A DNA stretch of 64,000 nt. It comes from Sorex araneus. Taxonomy: Eukaryota > Chordata > Mammalia > Eulipotyphla > Soricidae. A model generated the notes under the pieces. It ran no database searches, was not told the DNA's origin, and saw only the letters and a list, made by a program, of their open reading frames with translations. Below are positions 45,110-58,400 of this stretch, piece after piece. A program made the translations under genes and the position numbers. Position 1 is the first letter of the stretch; each line of letters begins with the position of its first letter. The DNA lies in assembly GCF_027595985.1 (NCBI RefSeq), contig NC_073305.1, forward strand, positions 173,463,209 to 173,527,208. The letters are read 5' to 3'.

Positions 45110-47030
45110 TTCTAACTATGTTCACTGGCAGAATTAGAGGATCCATGTTATCTGCTCTTATTTTTAGTTATTCTTTTTTCACTCATTGTCAAATACTCTG
45201 ATGTTGCTACCTCTTATCCTTATGGTCTGTGTAATTGCTACAAATATATTTCTAGACTAATTAGTAAACTATTATTAACAATAGTTTTAAACCCACTTTA
45301 GAAATAGTGATTATGTCCCATAACATTTAGCAGAAATAATATTTGTGACTGACTCCCCATACCCCAAACCTCAAACCTTTGTCCACAGTCATGTTTTATG
45401 CTAGGGAAAAGAAAATTCACCTTCTTTTTAACATTGAAGACAGCTGAACCTCACAGACAAGTGATATAAAAGCACACCACTACTTCTATAGGAGTAAGGA
45501 TATAAATATGCTCCTGTGTGTTAAAAAATGTACTATTTTACATATCATTATAATATATAAAACTGCATGCTGTCCTACCTGTGATGCAATTTTATTGTAG
45601 GTTTTAAAATGTTTGTTTTAGGGTTGATTGAGCTTTTGTGAATATACAGAGCTTTTGTGATGAGACCAAGTGGTGGGCTTCCATTGTGGGGAATGAGGCT
45701 ACAGTAAAATCAATGGCCACAATGTCATCAATAAAACCCCATGAGTCCTGAAGTCTGTATTGTGTTTGTCACTGAATGACACAACTTTCAAGATTTTGCT
45801 AGAGCTGGGATTAATATTGAATGCATTTTCTACTGACTGTTTCTGTCCAACATTTGTTTTTGTTACCCTGATTCATTCCGTAAACAGTGGCCCAGCACAA
45901 AGTATCATAACTTTAGTTTAGCAGTCACTTATTAAAATTAGTTAGTAGTTACTTATTAAAATTTAGTGGTCATTTAAAACAAATAGGAAAAACAACCTGG
46001 AAAGGTTAAGATATATATTTTTTAATTTCAAGGAATATTGGTTTGGCATTAAAAACAATATTGAAAGCAGAGTTAGAAAAATGTAGTGGTATGTCTCTCC
46101 ATGAGATGGCACTCCTTGTCTTCCTTAACTTTTCCTTAAATTTTTAATCTATTCCTTGCTACTCTCTGTGTATATGCATCAATATGCATGTGCACACATA
46201 GATGTACTTAAATATGCATACATACACATATATGCAGGTAGACACACAGGGATTTATATTATATTTATATTATATTATATTTATATTAGATTTTATAATT
46301 TGCATCACTCTTCATATTTTTAGACTCTTTACATATTCTTTTAATATTTAACATATTTAACAATTCCCACTCATTTTGGCCCTATGACACCATTAAAACA
46401 GGTAGAGTACCACATTGGTGGGTTACAGTGTGAGTCACTACCAGCATCCTTCACTCCCACCTGTGCTTTGCTTTTTTCAGAGTGAAAATATGAAGCTTCC
46501 ACTTAGCCTAGGTGCCTATAGACATTAGACGGCAACGCAGTACAGAACCACACAGCACATTTAGAAACATAGTGAACTAAGCCACGTACAGGAAGACAAT
46601 TATCCAGATTGTTCTGAAATTGAGCAGGTTAATAACTTGAAAAGTTGTTAGCTCTTTAAATTAAAATAATAGAGCTCATCCCCTCCACAAAGGATCTTGT
46701 TTCTGTCAGCATCTGATGTCTGAAAGGAACTCTCTTTCCTTTTGTTAATCAAGTCTACAAGTCTACTGTGAATCTAAATAAGGTCTCCTTTGTGTCACTT
46801 CTGCCATGGCCATGGAGACTGGCTAGGAAGCACCATGATGTCAAACTTCGATACGGATTTGGAGGTCAAAGACTTACAATAGAGTCTTACGTTAGAGTTG
46901 GGGGGCCTAGGATTGGGCCCTGTGGGAATTTCAAATTACTTGACATGTAAGAATCTTCTTGATTCTTCTCAAACCATGATAGTAAGGAGGTTTTAGTGGC
47001 ATGTTCAGTCTAATTATACAGATAATCTAT
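45110..47030. other. No gene; small AT-rich repeats
   Basis: Holds a GAGCTTTTGTGA pair near 45631 and 45652, a twice-repeated CACTTATTAAAATT-like phrase at 45925-45965, an ATGCAT-rich patch at 46175-46235 and TTATATTATA runs at 46255-46290. No coding region recognised. Confidence 0.5.
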
Positions 47031-47036
47031 ATTTGG

Positions 47037-47247
47037 CAGGGTTGTTCCAAGCAATGCTTAGTGGACTAAGGGCCACTTCTGGAAATGACAGACAGCCAAT
47101 CTGACGGAATGATTCAATTCTTGGGTCCTGCAGAGCTGGGGGCCAGGAGGGCAAACCCCAGTGGTGCTCAGAGTTCACCCATAGAACTCAAGGTCTTCAT
47201 TCTTATGCAAGTTCTGTGCTCTGGTCCTTTGAGCTACCTTGCCAGCT
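47037..47247 (-). mobile_element. Old type A SINE
   Basis: GGGTTGTTCCAAGCAATGCT, CCCCAGTGGTGCTCAGAG, TATGCAAGTTCTGTGCTCTG and TTGCCAGCTCCT fit a diverged minus-strand copy with extra central sequence. Confidence 0.6.
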
Positions 47248-47249
47248 CC

Positions 47250-48461
47250 TACAGATAATAATTCTTGATGATGAAATAACCCATGTGAGGGCAAAAACTA
47301 ACTAGAGGCCTAAAATTGAAGAAACCTACCCGGTCCCAATCCATTGGGTCATTTTGCCTTCTGCCTGTGCATATCAAAAGCCTGATATTGATATGTCATA
47401 TGAACTGATGGCTCCAATCTCATCCCTCTCCTGTAGGAGCACTGTAAGTTCAAGTTCTCTTCAGAGTGCATATTTTACAAATGATATTTTCAACCTCTAA
47501 ATGATATTTTCTGTAACCTTCTAGAGGTTGGAGTCACGGCCTTGAGAAAAGACACAGTATATTAAATTTCTCCATCTCCCCCAACTGGATTTTCATTAAA
47601 CCACTGCCTGATTCTTTTTCTCAATTGCCCCAGGCATATGAGAAAGAGTTTATTTTCATGACTAGCAAGGGCATCATTCAAAAGACAATTTGAAGGGGGC
47701 CATTTACGTATTTTTTTCCGAAGCCACTGTTTGGATAATTGGCAGGGAACAGGGAAATCATTAAAATTCTATGAAAGAGAGGGCAAGATTGTGATTGTAT
47801 GTGACTGCATGTGTCTGTTTGTTTGCCTGTGTATCTGTGTGTCTGCTCTGTGTGTGTGTGTGTGTGTGTGCGCATACAGAGGAAAAGGAAATGTGTTATT
47901 TAGGAAATAGCCAGTCAAATAAAAAAAAACTATTAATTTATAAGTCAGTAATACTTTATTTTCTAGCTGTTTCTCTTTAGGTACAAAAGTCTGAAATCAT
48001 AGAATCCAGCCAAGTCAGAAGTATAAAATATGCGTACCATCTGAGGAGCATTCAATTTTACCTTTCAAATTTTTTTCTCTGAGCTACCCACTACTGCTTG
48101 AGACTAGACAAACTCTCAAAAAATGGCAAATTCCTCTGTCATAGGATGCTTCCAGCTCGCTGCTTAGGTTACCAAAATGTCATGAGTATATGTGTGTGCA
48201 TAGAAGAATGTAGGAGTCTCACACTTTCATTCTTCACGTGCTTTTTTGTGTGCTTTTGCATGCTTCTCTATTACCTGTATATGCAGACAAGCAAGGTTGG
48301 GTTAGAATGGGATATTTCTTTGACATGTCTGTTCTAATTTACATTGATTCTTATTTTTGAAAGACCTGTGAAAAGGGGCTAAAGACATCAGATTGCATAA
48401 AACAAAAATCTATTTCAGCAAATTAGCTTCACAATTTGTTGGACATGTACTTAGGTGAATG

Positions 48462-48492
<31 letters not shown>

Positions 48493-49320
48493 ATACACAA
48501 GTCTCTTTTATTCCCTCAAAAGTGATTTAAATAATAGCTACATCTCCTAGGTTCTTTGAAAGAATTCTTAGACATTGGAATCTCCATCATCCTGTGCCAA
48601 AACACAGCGGTTTCAAAGCTGTGACCCTGTTTATTTCGCTCATTGCCAAATTTTACATCATGGAAAAAAATAGCTTATATTGAAGTGATTAAATTTTAGG
48701 AAAGGCTGACAGAATGGAATTCTTTAAAACACAAACTCTGCCAATTTTGATGTCTCTAATCTATTCCAACAGCCATTTAAGTCTAAATGCCTCCATTTTA
48801 ATCACATTAACAATACAATACAAAGAGAATGGACACCCAATGAACTCCAGTTGTGAAATTTAATTTGGCTCTCCCTGTCCTCTTTAGATTTGCAAAGATC
48901 AAATATTTGCTAGCAGAAATAGTTAGCTGGAGTCAGCCTTTGGTAATTTCCATTTGACTCCCTCTGTTTCCTTATCTAGAGACCTTGACCTTGGCACGTG
49001 CATAGTTAGCACGGGTAGGGAGAAAATACCCACACAAAAAAATATGCACCTATGGATTCAGTAACTGCAAAGGGACTGAGCTTCTCAGTACTGGCATTTA
49101 TTGCTCCTTGAAAGGACACATTTTCTCCCATTTGACTGACACAGTAGAGATGTACTATATGAAACAAACCCAGATCACTTCACATCGTCCCAGACCTCCA
49201 GTCTGATTACCATCTTGCCCTAATCAGAAAAATGTAACAGCAATTTCTACCAGCCCTCTGCCCCCACCACTACTACAAAGAAACTATCTGTAGACTCCAT
49301 TCTTTTAAAAAAATTTTATC
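47250..49320. other. No gene; TG and CA microsatellites
   Basis: A (TG)11 run lies at 47849-47870 and a (CA)14 run at 48462-48490. No repeat family or coding region is otherwise recognised. Confidence 0.55.
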
Positions 49321-49329
49321 TCTTTAAAT

Positions 49330-49790
<461 letters not shown>

Positions 49791-50154
49791 TCTACACCAA
49801 ACCGGATCCCAAGCCAGCGTGCCTATTTCTTTGGTCATGTACTCACAGAAAGCTGCAGAAAATTTTGATTTTCTGCATCAAATTCTGAATATTTAATGCA
49901 GATATTTTATTTGAAAACAGTGCTACTATTCTCTAGGGTCTACTTTCTGTCCTTTCCTTTCTGTCATCAGCACACATCCTAGGAAATGGAATAAAGATTT
50001 TTTTTTTTTGCTGCTGTGCACAAACCAAGCTATTTTCATGCTTTGTTTGATAGCAACCATCAACTCACTGTGTCCACAGATTCCAAAAATTCAACTTTCT
50101 TATTACCAGTGTTGCAATCTTGCCTGATGGTCATTAGCTTAGCCTTTTCTGTGA

Positions 50155-50352
50155 ACCTGTATTAACTCTCCGTTCCTCTCCTCACTATGTAATTTTGCAC
50201 AAGCTATTTATATTCCACGAGTTTCCATTTTCTCAACTAGTAACATAGGAGAGATAATTACATCTGCTTCACAAAATGATGCTGTGAGCAACAACTGAGA
50301 TAATGCACAAAAAGTCCTTAATAGGGTCTGGCCTATAGTAAGTGCTTAATAA
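50155..50352 (-). mobile_element. MIR relic
   Basis: TTTTGCACAAGCTATTTATA, GAGTTTCCATTTTCTCAACT, GAGATAATTACATCTGCTTC, ACTGAGATAATGCACAAAAA and GGCCTATAGTAAGTGCTTAA follow the MIR consensus along nearly its whole length. Confidence 0.8.
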
Positions 50353-50354
50353 CG

Positions 50355-50883
50355 CACTCAATATAGTAAGTGTGTAATTAAATGCTCACCCAGTGTTATT
50401 TCTAATATGATCATTATTAATGTGATCCACTTATAAACTGCTTGAACTAAAGATTCATCATGACTGAATAACAACACAGAAAAAAGGACAGGAATGTTGC
50501 AAGTTATGAGAAGATGCAGCATGAGCTTCAAGCATCAAAAGGTTTGGAAAATTTGGTGGGAGGATGTCTTCAAGTTGTATTTGCTTATTATATTTATTAA
50601 TGTTCCTTAAATTGTGTGATTAAAGTGGTCTGATAAAAATAATATGACCTTGACAAAGACCCACAGAGCTTCAAGGACACTATCCCTCATTATTTCACAT
50701 AGCGCTTCTTCCACACTAACCTTGAGTCTCTGTCATGCTCTTCTGCAATAGTATTTCCCATAGCAGGGAGCATTTAAAGATCCCGAAGAGTTATTTTACA
50801 AAGCCCCTTATTTTCCACTTGAAGTATACCATAAAATAGAATTAAATACGTAAGCACAGACTATTTTCCTCCTCTTTGTCAAG
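50355..50883. other. No gene seen
   Basis: Apparently unique, AT-rich. No recognised feature other than the acceptor-like end just before 50884. Confidence 0.4.
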
Positions 50884-51024
50884 CCAATGAAGCATCTTCT
50901 GAAGCTGGGCTCTGTGGATAACCTTGGGAGATTTCACAACCACCGTTCCGGATGGCATCCCATATTGAAAGATCAACTGAATGAGTCAAAACACAAGGCA
51001 TTTGTCCTCTGTCAGACAACAAAG
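50884..51024 (+). other. Candidate exon, weak
   Basis: Preceded by the pyrimidine-rich acceptor-like CTATTTTCCTCCTCTTTGTCAAG and followed by the donor-like AAAG/GTGAGG. The enclosed 141 bases are exactly 47 open codons starting with Pro-Met (PMKHLLKLGSVDNLGRFHNH...). I do not recognise the peptide. No flanking exon or repeat explains it. Chance matches of this quality are common in 64 kb. Confidence 0.2.
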
Positions 51025-51294
51025 GTGAGGAAAAGCAAGATTTTTATTTTAGTTAACAGTTTTTTATTCCTTTTCGTTCAATCAACATGTATCTTTGAGT
51101 CTATGCAGCTTTGGGTTTGTGAAAGTGAAGCAGACCCTTTTCGATACCTTAAAGTATATAGAGTATTAGTGTCTTTTAAAAGAAATTTTACAGGTTTGCT
51201 TCCCCTTTATGTAAATCTGTAACATTTATTGTATCTTAGTTTGATTGACTGTGACTTATGATCTAGTTAAAATAAATAGAAGAGCCCTCCCCCC

Positions 51295-51295
<1 letters not shown>

Positions 51296-51335
<40 letters not shown>
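51296..51335. repeat. (CA)n microsatellite
   Basis: About 20 CA units preceded by a C run. Confidence 0.96.
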
Positions 51336-51338
<3 letters not shown>

Positions 51339-51679
51339 ATATCTAATCTTCAGATTCAGATTCAAAAGAATTAAGAAAACTTAAGTTTACATGCTACCTC
51401 TGAACCTCTTACAAGAAGAATCCCTAGCCAGAGACATCTTAAAGATTGCCATCTTTTCCAGGAAAGTTCTAATATTCACATTTTGAAGACAGAGAAGACT
51501 GGGTTTTTGTTGTTATCGTTGTTGTTTGTTTGTTTGGTTTTTGCCAAAGAATAGAGAGTGCTTCATTGCTGGAACTCAGCTGTGTGAAGTAGTGGTAGCC
51601 CTGCTGTCTTCAGCTGTCTGGAAGCAGAACACTAATTTCCTTTCTCTTGAGAATTATATCCTGCCAGTAGTTTGTTGTT

Positions 51680-51780
51680 TTGGTTTGGGAGGCACACCCA
51701 GCAGTGTTCAGGGATCACACCATATGTAGTGCCAATAATTGAACCAGGGTTGGTCTCTGATCCCATACTCTGGCAGTCTT
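51680..51780 (-). mobile_element. Old type A SINE fragment
   Basis: GGGAGGCACACCCAGCAGTG, TTCAGGGATCACACCATATG and ATTGAACCAGGGTTGGTCTC fit a minus-strand copy with an internal deletion. Confidence 0.7.
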
Positions 51781-51784
51781 GGGT

Positions 51785-53745
51785 GTCTGTTAGCAGACAA
51801 TCAGAGAATAATCAGCTCAATCATCTAGAGTGTCCACAAATATCTGTGTCACACTGCTAAAATATAGCCATTGTGATGGATTATTCAGCTTTTAGGGGCC
51901 CCCAAGACAAAGTCTCTAAAGGACATCTTTAAAAATTTATTTACAGTTATATTTAAAATAATGCTCCATAGAATATGTTGTTAAGGAAAAGTTTGTTTAA
52001 AAAAAAGAGAAAGAAAGGGAAGAAGGGAGGAAGGAAGGAGGAAAGGAAGGGAGGGAGGGAGGGTAGGAGGGAGGCAGAAAAGTAGGAGGTAATAAATTTT
52101 TTAATTAATTAATAGATATAACTTTATATCTTTTCAAATTTGTGCCAGGGACTGAAAAGTCTTTCAATGCTCTAGTGGAAATAAATTTTATCTCATGAAT
52201 GGGATAAAAATACAAAGCTCTTGATCAAATTGGAGGTTTTGAGCTCCAAACTCACTAATTATCAACTGAACTTGACTTTGGGGAGCTGAGGACTTTTGGG
52301 AGGCATGCTTTCCTGCAGAATAGTTAGATTCAGCAGAAACAATTTCATTTTATGCCAAAGGTGACATGCAGATTGACTTGTAGCCATCTGATTTTAAGAT
52401 ACATGAATGATTCTAATAGAATAAAAATCTAGTTAACACCCAGAACAAATGTAGAGAAATGATTTTTTTCCAAGCGTTTTATGACACCATTTGAGCTAAG
52501 ATGCTCTCCTTTTCGACATGTACGCTATGTTTTCAGTGTGCATTTCCTTACTAATGCTCTGCTAAATCCAGTCTTTGCTATAGACTCTTCCCTTTTCTTG
52601 CTCTCTTTTTTTAGTTTATCCTCTTGGCACCAACTATCTGAGATATTGACTGATCTTTCTCTCTCTGTCCTGTCATTCTTTCTAGCTTACAGCGCCTGAG
52701 TCATTTATGTGCATTTAGAGCTATCTTTGGATGCAGACCTGCTAAAGTACAAGACAGTCTGATGATGAAGTATCTTAGCCATTTACACTTGTATAGAAGA
52801 ATACCGTGCACTTATCTACAGTGTACTTCTTAAGTAAAGCAAGTTGGAGATTTGTTCCTCTGTCAGCCTCTGCGTGCAATTTTTCTTTTAACTCTTGATC
52901 ATTCTGGCAGCAAATGCATTTGACATTAAGGTACCACACACTGTATTACTGTATGTGGTATTTCTAAGTATATGAAAATCTCAAAATGAATGCTAGAAAA
53001 AGTAGACATCTTAGTCAAAGTTTTAGAAAGAAAAAAAATCAGTTACTGACATCAAAGTGTGCCAATTTATAATATAATCTACCCAAAATGTGCCATAAGT
53101 ATTTTCAAAATTAAACCACACTTCTTTTTTGGGAGAGGTGAATACTGGAGCTAGATCTAGCTGTCTGAGAAGCAAACATAAATAAATGTACTGACTCCGT
53201 AAGACCTTGGCACAGAATACAATAATGAGTTGTTTTGACAAGTCCAAAGAATGCTTCTGTCTCTCCTCTATCCTACGATTTGGCACCTCCTGCTCCTCAT
53301 ATTGATTTGTTCCTCATTTTCCTTGCAACAAAATTTACCTTCTTGTAAACATATCATATGATCCTCTTTCCACCAAGACTATTTCTAGCACTTCTATCTT
53401 CTCCCTAAATGATTTACTGCCTTTTCTTTCTTATCCTTTATTATTACCTCGACTAATAAGTCAAAACCAAAATCAAACATTTAGCCAGCACAGAATAAAA
53501 AAACAAATGTATTTTCCCCATATATTTGGGGAATGAAGACAAATAGAGGTGTGACATTCTATGGGGATGGCACCTCAGTGTGACAGATGGTTTTCTTTCC
53601 ACTCTAAGTCTCTGTGTCTTAGACATTGTCCCCAAGTTTGTCTTTGAGCTGGCTTCTTAATAACTGTCCTTGTTTTTTTTTTTTTGTCACTGTTGGTTGA
53701 CATGCCTTCACTCTGCTTCCCATCTCTTATTCTTCCTATATGCTC
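51785..53745. other. No gene; purine tract at 52.0 kb
   Basis: A GGAA/GGGA-rich tract lies at 52000-52080. The rest is apparently single-copy with no recognised coding region. Confidence 0.5.
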
Positions 53746-53747
53746 AG

Positions 53748-53830
53748 CTGCAGCTGAGAGACAGGAGGTAGGAGAGATGCACTTTCAGAGGAAGTTGGCA
53801 AATTTAGCCAACAGAATTGTGAGAAACCAG
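53748..53830 (+). other. Candidate exon, weak
   Basis: A strong acceptor-like run (CTTCCCATCTCTTATTCTTC then CTATATGCTCAG), with GGTTGAC as a possible branch point about 47 nt upstream, and the donor-like ACCAG/GTACAT. The 83 bases are open in one frame (AERQEVGEMHFQRKLANLAN...). The peptide is not recognised and no partner exon is certain. Confidence 0.22.
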
Positions 53831-53891
53831 GTACATATCTTACTAATATTTAACTGCACTTTCTTGTTTAATCTTTAAAGTCTGCCCCATA

Positions 53892-54070
53892 GGGGCTAGT
53901 GAGATAATACAGTGGGTAGGGCATTTGCCCTGCTTGTGGCTGACCTGGGTTCAATCCCCTGTATCCCATCTGGTCCCCCGAACACCACCAGGAGTAATTC
54001 AAGTACAGAGCCAGAAATAAGCCCTTTGCATCACTAGGTGTGGCCCTCAACCCAAATGAATAAAATAAAA
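53892..54070 (+). mobile_element. Type A SINE
   Basis: GGGGCTAGTGAGATAATACA, GGGCATTTGCCCTGCTTGTG, GGGTTCAATCCCCTGTATCC and TAGGTGTGGCCCTCAACCC. Target repeats TCTGCCCCATA (53881-53891) and TCTGACCCATA (54071-54081), 10/11. Confidence 0.94.
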
Positions 54071-54234
54071 TCTGACCCATATTTCCTAACTGGGACTTTC
54101 ATTCCTTTATTGGTGCTGAGTTGCTTCTCAGAGATATATTCTAGACTCTCTTATCCTTGGTATCTTCACCAAGGTAAGTGTTGCCAATGTGAAGTCTACA
54201 TCTTCTTAAGTAAACTGTATATCCTCTCCTCTGC

Positions 54235-54308
54235 TCAAAATAAGGTGCATGTGATTTAGTTTTACAATATTTTATTTCTCTCTTTAGCCATAAGAGATCT
54301 TGTTTTCT
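54235..54308 (+). repeat. 74-bp direct repeat, copy 1
   Basis: TCAAAATAAGGTGCATGTGA to CATAAGAGATCTTGTTTTCT. A second copy lies at 55227-55298 in the same orientation, around 88% identical. The sequences on either side differ. It matches no family I know. Confidence 0.85.
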
Positions 54309-54309
54309 A

Positions 54310-55225
54310 AGACCCTCTGATTTTCGCTTTTCTTTAGAGGGCTTATATCACTTATTTCGGAAGTCATGATTTTTGACAAAGTGAAGCTGAATTGAACAAT
54401 TTCTCTTGGATATCATTTTTTTCCCTCCTGGCTATTCGCAGGCCTTAAAGTAGTTACTTTATGAGTTTCGCAAAGGTAATCCATCACGTTTCTTTTAGTT
54501 TTATGGTTTTAAACCTATAGCGCGCCAATCTAAATCTTTTTCTATAATAAGAAAAATAAGGCTTAGAAAGCTAAATGGCTTACATACATGTGCAAAGCTG
54601 ATTTGGGGAAGTGGATTAGAGGCAGATTTTCTGATTTTTTTTTTACTCACCAAGACATCAATAAGATAATTTTGCCATAGTTCCACAAATTTGTATGTAA
54701 GGTTTTCACCCCCTCCCCATGAATATGCTGAAATAAATCTTCACACTTTCTTAATTGCAGAGCCTTGAAAGAGAAGAGTTCTAGTGGATGAGAAATAGCA
54801 GCAGCGCAATAAAATCTCACATTTTTGGTTCCCCTCAGAATGCCTGCGTAAATAACTGTGAAATTCAGACACCATTTCATCAAAGTTTGCAAGGAAGCAT
54901 TGAAGAAATAATATCATAATAGTTGGCATTCAAACCTCTAACCATTTGATGATGATCTTACCTTGTTCTGTCTTGTTTTTAAGTTTTAAATTGTATGTGA
55001 GTAAAGCAGATACAATTCCTATTGAATGCTTTTGGAAAAAAAAGTTTTATAAACAAACAAGGTCCTAACAAATATTTCTGTTTTAATTTCTAGGTGATAA
55101 ATACTTTAGAAATGCACCTTGGTTCTTCTTTCTTGTAGAGTTGTCTTTTATTCATATTGTTCTTCCTTTAAGAATTTTTTTCAATAATTCATAATTCACA
55201 CCTTATAAAGTTCCTTTCAGGTAGA
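54310..55225. other. No gene seen
   Basis: Apparently unique DNA between the two direct repeats. Only short frames. Confidence 0.45.
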
Positions 55226-55226
55226 G

Positions 55227-55298
55227 TCAAAATAAGGTGCCTGTGATTTAGTTTCATGATATTTTATCTCTCTTCAGCCATAAGAGGTCTTGTTTTCC
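55227..55298 (+). repeat. 74-bp direct repeat, copy 2
   Basis: TCAAAATAAGGTGCCTGTGA to CATAAGAGGTCTTGTTTTCC, about 990 bp from copy 1. Both copies contain a pyrimidine-rich run ending in AG before CCATAAGAG. Confidence 0.85.
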
Positions 55299-55334
55299 AA
55301 AAGGGTTGTACTGTGTTGCTTGTTATTCCTTCAT

Positions 55335-55475
55335 TTGGGTTCTGGGACATGCCCAGTGGTGCTCAAGGGCTACTCCAGATTCTGTGCTCCTTGGGAGATG
55401 TGTGGTGCCAGAGATCAAACCTGGGTCTCCTGCATGCCATGAGTGCCTCTGAGTTCTCTCTCTGATCCCAGAGAG
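55335..55475 (-). mobile_element. Old type A SINE
   Basis: ATGCCCAGTGGTGCTCAAGG, GCCAGAGATCAAACCTGGGT, CTCCTGCATGCCATGAGTGC and CTCTCTGATCCC. Confidence 0.75.
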
Positions 55476-55479
55476 TTGT

Positions 55480-58400
55480 GTTATAAAAGGGGATGCTCTA
55501 ATTAGATAATCAGATAATATTTCACTAATTCCATTGACATAAGTAATTCTACTACAATGAAAAATAAACCTGGCAAAGACTGTCATAAAGTATGGATTGA
55601 GAGTGATGCACATCAGTGATTTATGCCTGTCTTGAGCAAAAGTTGTCGATATGACCTCTGCATTGATGATAAAAAAAAAAAAACTCCCACTAGTCTAACA
55701 GGCCCCAGCGTAAAAAAAAAGTTTATACCTAATACATTGTGCAAATGAACGTATGTTCCTAATTAGGAACAGTTTAACAGTGTGTGCTACCATCAGAATG
55801 ATTAGTGCTCGACTGTTTGAGAATCACTTGGGAGAAGCACAGAAGGAAGACATTTCACACAGGCAAGAAGGATGGGCTGGCAGAACTTATAAGAAAGTGG
55901 GGTTTGGTCTGGCCATTGTTCAGCACCATCTCCTCCTACGAACATTCAAGGTCCTGCCATCCACACGCATCACATTTCTACTCTGGTCCTTTCCTTCTCC
56001 CTAAAGCTTCTCTTGAAGCAACTATCTTGAACATCCCAAGTCCTTAGAAAATAGGTATAGAGCAGCTGGGTAAGATGTTTAGGACCAATCACGCAGTCCA
56101 CTTATCCTGCGCCTCTTCTAAGAGACCCCCACGAGCAATAATATTTTAGCGCAGAATTTTCACCCAAAGTGCTGATAGGTGGTAGAGAGAGTTTTTAAGA
56201 CAATCTTGTTAATCACAACGGAGTGGACAAAAGCTCTGAAAACTCAGGAGATCTTGCTCCAACGCTCGTGTCTAATGACTCTCCTTACTTTGGAGAAGGC
56301 ACTTGAGCTGTCTGTGTCCTTAATTCCCCAGAAGGCTGAAAGGGTATTGGGGAAGACACAACACAGATGGTACATCATCGCTATCTCAGTCTACTTTACA
56401 GGAGTTTGAAACCACGATGCTCCTTCCTGCCCCACATCTATTGTTCATGCTGGACATCCGTCACTCTACGAGTATTGCTTTTCAGGGATAGAAAACACAT
56501 ATATTCAAAGAAAATTGGGCTCACTTCATTTTCACCTTTGGAGCCCCAATTTCCATTTCTTAGAAACACAGGACATACAGACCTACCACCAAATATGTGT
56601 TTTTGCCTGAGAGTCGGTCAGTGAACATCAAACGAGACAGAAAAGTGCAAATGGTGCCAACGAGGAGCTTTGCATCAAGGTTCCCCGGCTCCCGCTTTGA
56701 TCTCCTGGGGTAGCACACGCTTCCCTGGCCCCATCAGGAAGAACTTTCCCGCTGCTCAGCTGCCTCCCAGGTCGGCTTCTTCCCCAGCGATGCAGTGCAA
56801 AACTGCTGATTCACGCTCATGGTGCAAACTTAATGACCATGGACGCACTCTGATTTTTCTCTTCAGGCACATTTTCTTGGTAACCAGGCAGCTGATAACA
56901 CTAATGCAAATTGTCAGACTTAACTGAAACTAGCAAAATCCGCTCTGCCACGTGGAAGGAGCAGAGGACACCCTTTTGCCTTGGGTCTCCATTTATGTCA
57001 TGAGAACACACAGTACATGCTCAACAAAGAGATTGGGTGCTAGGGAAAATCAGCCTGGGGAGTAGGGGTGGGGGGTGGGGACCTTTTGGCCATTCCATCT
57101 GTCTGGACAGTGATTCTCCTTTGAACCCTTCCAGTAACTCCTTTCTCGGAGACTCTCCACTCTTCTCTGTGTGTTCAAGCCCTGCGAGTCTGCAGTGTGG
57201 ATTGCGTCCAGTGAGGCAGAAAAGCAAACGTTTGCCTCTTCTTCGACTCAGAATCCATCTTGGCCACCACCTGGCTGCATTTTGCTTCTGAGTCATAACA
57301 GGCAAGGTTCACTGGAGGTCACCCTCTTCCCATGAGCTCATTTGGAATTTTAATGTATGGCCCTTGAAAGAGTGTTTAATCTTCCCCCTGTCAGCTGGCC
57401 TGCTGCTACAATATTACCCTGCATCGCAGCGCGAGTGATTAAAGGACTGGAGCTTAGCAGGTCCTACTTCCACAGCCGCACTCACAGGAAAGCACACGAG
57501 GTTCTGCAGGAAGCACAAACCTCCTGCCACGTACCGATATTCCCAGAAAGACCATTCGAATCTGCTTTATGAGAGCCTGTGTTTTCATTTCACTGCAGAG
57601 TGGAATGCCAGCATGCCGGGCTCCTGCTTTATTAAGCTTCTCTTCTCTGACGAGACTCCTGTGTTTCCTGTCCACAGACTTGGAATGTACTGGAACACGA
57701 GTGCTCGCAACCGTCAGAATTCTTCAGGCAAACTCAGCTGAGATTTGAATTGGTTTCTATTCTAAAATGCCTCCCACCCCCCCACCGTTCCTTTTCCCTC
57801 CTTGAAATCTGTCAGATAAGTGAGGCTCAATAAACCTGCTTGAAGATGTTGAAATTAAGAAATAACTCTTCTTGGATGTTTTCAATCCAAAAGTCACAAC
57901 CGCCAGTTCATTTAAAAAAAATAAAAAGAAGATGTTTGACTCCCCTGGAAAGGTCACAAATGCTCAGCCAAGCTAATTTTAAAAGTCAAAGGATGATGAG
58001 CACAGAAAGGGTAAAGAAATTGTCCTTAGAGCCACACAATGGAGATAAGGGTTTTGTTTGCTGGCTGGCTTGCTTGCTTGCTTCAAAAGCAGTAAGATTC
58101 AAATAAAAATCTGATAAGGAGATCATTTTGAGATACACCGCTTAAAGGTTAGCTGGAATACGTTTGGGCTCTGAGGAACTACTCTTAACTATTTTGTTTT
58201 CTTTTTCCCTAAGTCAACTCAGGACCTAGAATAATCATAGGATAGTTATTATCATTTGATAATAAAAATAGAAGAACTGAGATTTTTTTAAACTCTTCTT
58301 TACTCTGGAGTGCCAAATCATACTATCACCCAAACAACTAAAATCCTAATTTATTAGGATGAAGAGAACCAGGGTCAACAATCTAGCCCAGACCTTTCCT

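Noticed and set aside
55918-55935. REST/NRSF-like half-site TTCAGCACCAT
   Set aside because: Only the left half matches; the right half (GGACAGCGCC) is absent.
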